The notes under the pieces are model-generated. The model did no database searches. It saw only the letters and a list, made by a program, of their open reading frames with translations, and had not been told where the DNA came from. The position numbers and the translations under genes were made by a program. Positions 24,267 to 26,472 of a stretch of DNA of 26,472 nucleotides are shown here, one piece after another (positions within the stretch are counted from its first letter, which is position 1; every line of letters starts with the position of its first letter). This DNA comes from an uncultured Faecalibacterium sp. (GTDB lineage Bacteria; Bacillota; Clostridia; Oscillospirales; Ruminococcaceae), in assembly GCA_900772565.1 (NCBI GenBank), contig CAAHET010000130.1, positions 1 through 26,472 on the forward strand, written 5' to 3'.

Positions 24267-25169
24267 TTAGTTCTGCTTTTTCCAGCGGCGCATAACGCCC
24301 ATGCCCAGTGCATAGGGGCCGGTGTGCACCGCGATGGTGCAGCCGATCTGCAAAAGCCCTACCTCGCACTGTGCGCCGGGGTACTTGGCGCGCAGGGCGG
24401 CACGGGTCTGCATCCACAGACGCTTGCCTTCGTCGGCATCGTAGCCGTAGCCCACCGTGATGCGGTAGTCGTCCGGGGTGCCGCCGTGGGCATCCAGATA
24501 GTTCATCAGCTGCTCCAGCGCTTTTTCAAAGCTCTTCTGGCGGCCGCGGGCTACGCCGCCGGAGAAGATCTCGCCGTCCTTGAACAGGATCATAGGCTTG
24601 AGCCCCAGCATATTGGCAGCGCGGCCGGTCACCTTGCCGATGCGCCCGCCCTTGATGAGGTAGTCCAGATTACCAACGGTGAAGAAGATCTGGTTGGTGG
24701 ATTTTTCCGCTTCCAGCCAAGTCACAGTCTCGTCCAGCGTGCAGCCTGCGTCCCGCATGGCCACAGCGTTTTCCACCACGGTGGATTCCGTCACGGTGGC
24801 GGCGGCAGAGTCAATGACCTCGATGCGGGCATCGGGGTAGTCCTCCAACACCAGATCCCGGGCGTTGCGGGCGCTGCCCACGCAGCCGCTCATCTTGCCG
24901 GTGAACACCAGACACAATACCGCCCGACCCGCCTCGGCGTGTGCGCGAAAGGTCTTTTCAAAGTCCTCGATGGAGGCCAGACTGGTCTTGGGGTAGGCCG
25001 CCGGGTTATCCACCATGAACTGATAGAAGTCCCGCACGGGGATCTCCAGCCCTTCCTTGCGGTAATGCTCGCCGTCCAGCGATACATAAAAGGGCACGAC
25101 CTCGATGCCAAGCTGCTTGGCGGTGTCCAGCGTCAGGTCGCAGGCGCTGTCGGTAATGATATCAAACAT
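24267..25169 (-). CDS. DegV-family fatty-acid-binding protein (FakB-like)
   Basis: A 300-residue DegV protein. Characterised members (FakB) bind a fatty acid and present it to the kinase FakA for phosphorylation and use in phospholipid synthesis; others have unknown ligands. It opens MFDIITDSACDLT, has KTSLAS (61-66) at the fatty-acid contact loop, FTGKMSGCVGSA, LKGGRIGK-like YLIKGGRIGKVTG, and the C-terminal HTGPYALGMG. ATG at 25169 follows AAGGAAG. It is 48 bases after purA on the same strand, with no clear terminator between, so co-transcription is possible. No fakA-like gene is in the window. Confidence 0.92.
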   Translation of the reverse strand: MFDIITDSACDLTLDTAKQLGIEVVPFYVSLDGEHYRKEGLEIPVRDFYQFMVDNPAAYPKTSLASIEDFEKTFRAHAEAGRAVLCLVFTGKMSGCVGSARNARDLVLEDYPDARIEVIDSAAATVTESTVVENAVAMRDAGCTLDETVTWLEAEKSTNQIFFTVGNLDYLIKGGRIGKVTGRAANMLGLKPMILFKDGEIFSGGVARGRQKSFEKALEQLMNYLDAHGGTPDDYRITVGYGYDADEGKRLWMQTRAALRAKYPGAQCEVGLLQIGCTIAVHTGPYALGMGVMRRWKKQN

Positions 25170-25217
25170 CTGTGACGCTTCCTTTTCTGAAACTCAGGGG
25201 CTGCTTTTGGCGGCAGC

Positions 25218-26472
25218 TCAGCCGCGGTGGATGTAGGCTTCGCGCTCTGCGCCCACCGAGATATAGGTGATCTTGCAGCCCACAGCCTTTTCCAGATACT
25301 CCACATAATCGCGGGTCTGCTGGGGCAGGTCCTCCCACTTGCGGGCTGCGGTGATATCGCAGTGCCAGCCGGGCAGGTACTCCACCACGGGCTGTGCGGT
25401 ATCCAGTGCCTCACCCATGGGGAAGCGGGTGGTGGTGGTGCCGTCGTTCAGCTTGTAGGCGGTGACCATGGGGATCTTTTCCATGTAGTCCAGCACATCC
25501 AGCAGGGTCAGAGCGACCTCGTCGCAGCCCTGGCAGAACACGCCGTAGCGGCTTGCCACCAAGTCGATGGGACCCACGCGGCGGGGACGGCCGGTGGCTG
25601 CGCCGTACTCGTGGCCAGCCTCACGCAGGGCGTGCTTCTCTTCCTCGGTCATGGCCAGCTCGGCGGTGAAGGGGCCATCGCCCACGCAGGAGGAGTAGGC
25701 CTTCATGACGCCGATGGAGTTGTGCAGCTTGTGGCCGGGGATACCGGCACCGATGGGTGCATAAGCACCAATGACGTTGGAGGAGGTGGTGTAGGGGTAG
25801 ATGCCGAAGTCGATATCGCGCAGGGCGCCCAGCTGTGCCTCAAACAGCACCTTCTTGCCGGCGGCGTCGGCATCGGCCAGATACTGACCCACATCGCAGA
25901 TATAGTCCTTGAAGATGGCGGCATACTTTTCGAGCCAGTTCCACATCTCGTCCACGCTGATGGGTGCTGCGTTGTAGCTGCCCTCCATGACCAGATTCTT
26001 GGAATCCACCATGGTGACCAGACGCTTCTTCACAGCGTCGTCCAGATGCAGCAGATCGCCCATGCGCAGGGTCTTTTTCATGTACTTGTCGCCGTAAGCG
26101 TAGGCAATGCCGCGCTTGGTGGAGCCGAACTGTGCGCCGGTCTTGGACAGGCGTGCTTCCTCCAGACCATCCTGCTCCACATGGTAGGGCATGGTGATGG
26201 TTGCGCGGTCGGAGATCTTCAGGTTCTCCGGGGTGATCTCAATGCCCTGCTCGCGCAGCTTATTGATCTCGCCGTCCAGATGATGCGGGTCGATGACCAT
26301 GCCGTTGCCCATGACGCAGACGACATTGGGGCGCAGGATGCCGGAGGGCAGCAGGTTCAGCACGAACTTGCCGCGCTCGTTTTTAACGGTATGGCCTGCG
26401 TTGTTGCCGCCCTGATACCGTGCAACGATGTCGTACTCCTGGCTGATCAGGTCGACCATGCGGCCCTTGCCC
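25218..26472 (-). CDS. purA: Adenylosuccinate synthase (5' partial)
   Basis: Catalyses the GTP-dependent joining of IMP and aspartate, the first committed step to AMP. The gene runs off the window: the frame stays open to 26472 and reads GKGR before the first visible methionine, matching the end of the GDEGKG GTP-binding loop, so that methionine is internal and the true start lies about 15 residues upstream. Visible motifs are GGNNAGHTV, the IMP-loop region QFGSTKRGIAYAY, NSIGVMKAYSSCVGDGPF, ATGRPRRVGPIDLVA, and the C-terminal LPQQTRDYVEYLEKAVGCKI ending VGAEREAYIHRG. The DegV gene follows on the same strand. Confidence 0.97.
   Translation of the reverse strand, partial: GKGRMVDLISQEYDIVARYQGGNNAGHTVKNERGKFVLNLLPSGILRPNVVCVMGNGMVIDPHHLDGEINKLREQGIEITPENLKISDRATITMPYHVEQDGLEEARLSKTGAQFGSTKRGIAYAYGDKYMKKTLRMGDLLHLDDAVKKRLVTMVDSKNLVMEGSYNAAPISVDEMWNWLEKYAAIFKDYICDVGQYLADADAAGKKVLFEAQLGALRDIDFGIYPYTTSSNVIGAYAPIGAGIPGHKLHNSIGVMKAYSSCVGDGPFTAELAMTEEEKHALREAGHEYGAATGRPRRVGPIDLVASRYGVFCQGCDEVALTLLDVLDYMEKIPMVTAYKLNDGTTTTRFPMGEALDTAQPVVEYLPGWHCDITAARKWEDLPQQTRDYVEYLEKAVGCKITYISVGAEREAYIHRG

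Overview
The window looks like chromosomal DNA from a GC-rich, anaerobic gut Firmicute of the Oscillospiraceae, most probably Faecalibacterium or a close relative. The reasons are strong GGAGG-type ribosome binding sites, an HrcA/CIRCE heat-shock operator, small intrinsic terminators after most operons, lipoproteins with twin-arginine-like signals, and dispersed hairpin-rich intergenic repeats. The genus assignment is inference from style and gene content, not from a marker gene. No tRNA, rRNA, CRISPR array, transposase, integrase or phage gene was seen.

Layout. (1) 1-3476, plus strand: a hexuronate/pectin-breakdown block, eda (5' end outside the window), kdgK, kduI and kduD. Together these take 5-keto-4-deoxyuronate through 2-keto-3-deoxygluconate (KDG) and its phosphate (KDPG) to pyruvate and glyceraldehyde-3-phosphate. 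A terminator lies between kduI and kduD. (2) 3477-3882: a convergent gap holding terminators and a structured repeat. (3) 3883-8350, minus strand: a CorC/HlyC-type membrane protein, then clpB. clpB has a clear housekeeping promoter, a CIRCE operator and a 20-codon leader ORF. (4) 8361-14033, minus strand: a three-gene signalling operon. It encodes a PAS-GGDEF-REC-HD-GYP cyclic-di-GMP protein, a solute-binding lipoprotein with no transporter partner, and a hybrid histidine kinase. A promoter with a perfect 13-bp dyad at the start of transcription precedes it. (5) 14040-14330: a second copy of the structured repeat. (6) 14335-15987, minus strand: enolase, followed by two tandem, well-signalled tiny ORFs and a terminator. 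(7) 15988-17866: a divergent control region rich in inverted repeats, then a MATE exporter. (8) 18012-23049, plus strand: a complete branched-chain-amino-acid-type ABC importer (livK, livH, livM, livG, livF), with a terminator-like hairpin in its leader and another between livK and livH. (9) 23060-24256: asnA with its own promoter and a bidirectional terminator. (10) 24267-26472, minus strand: purA (5' end outside the window), then a DegV-family gene.

The genes are mostly core metabolism and transport. The parts least explained by standard annotation are the cyclic-di-GMP/solute-binding/kinase operon, the twin small ORFs behind eno, the ORF between CIRCE and clpB, the covarying intergenic repeats, and the repeat-rich region upstream of the MATE gene.
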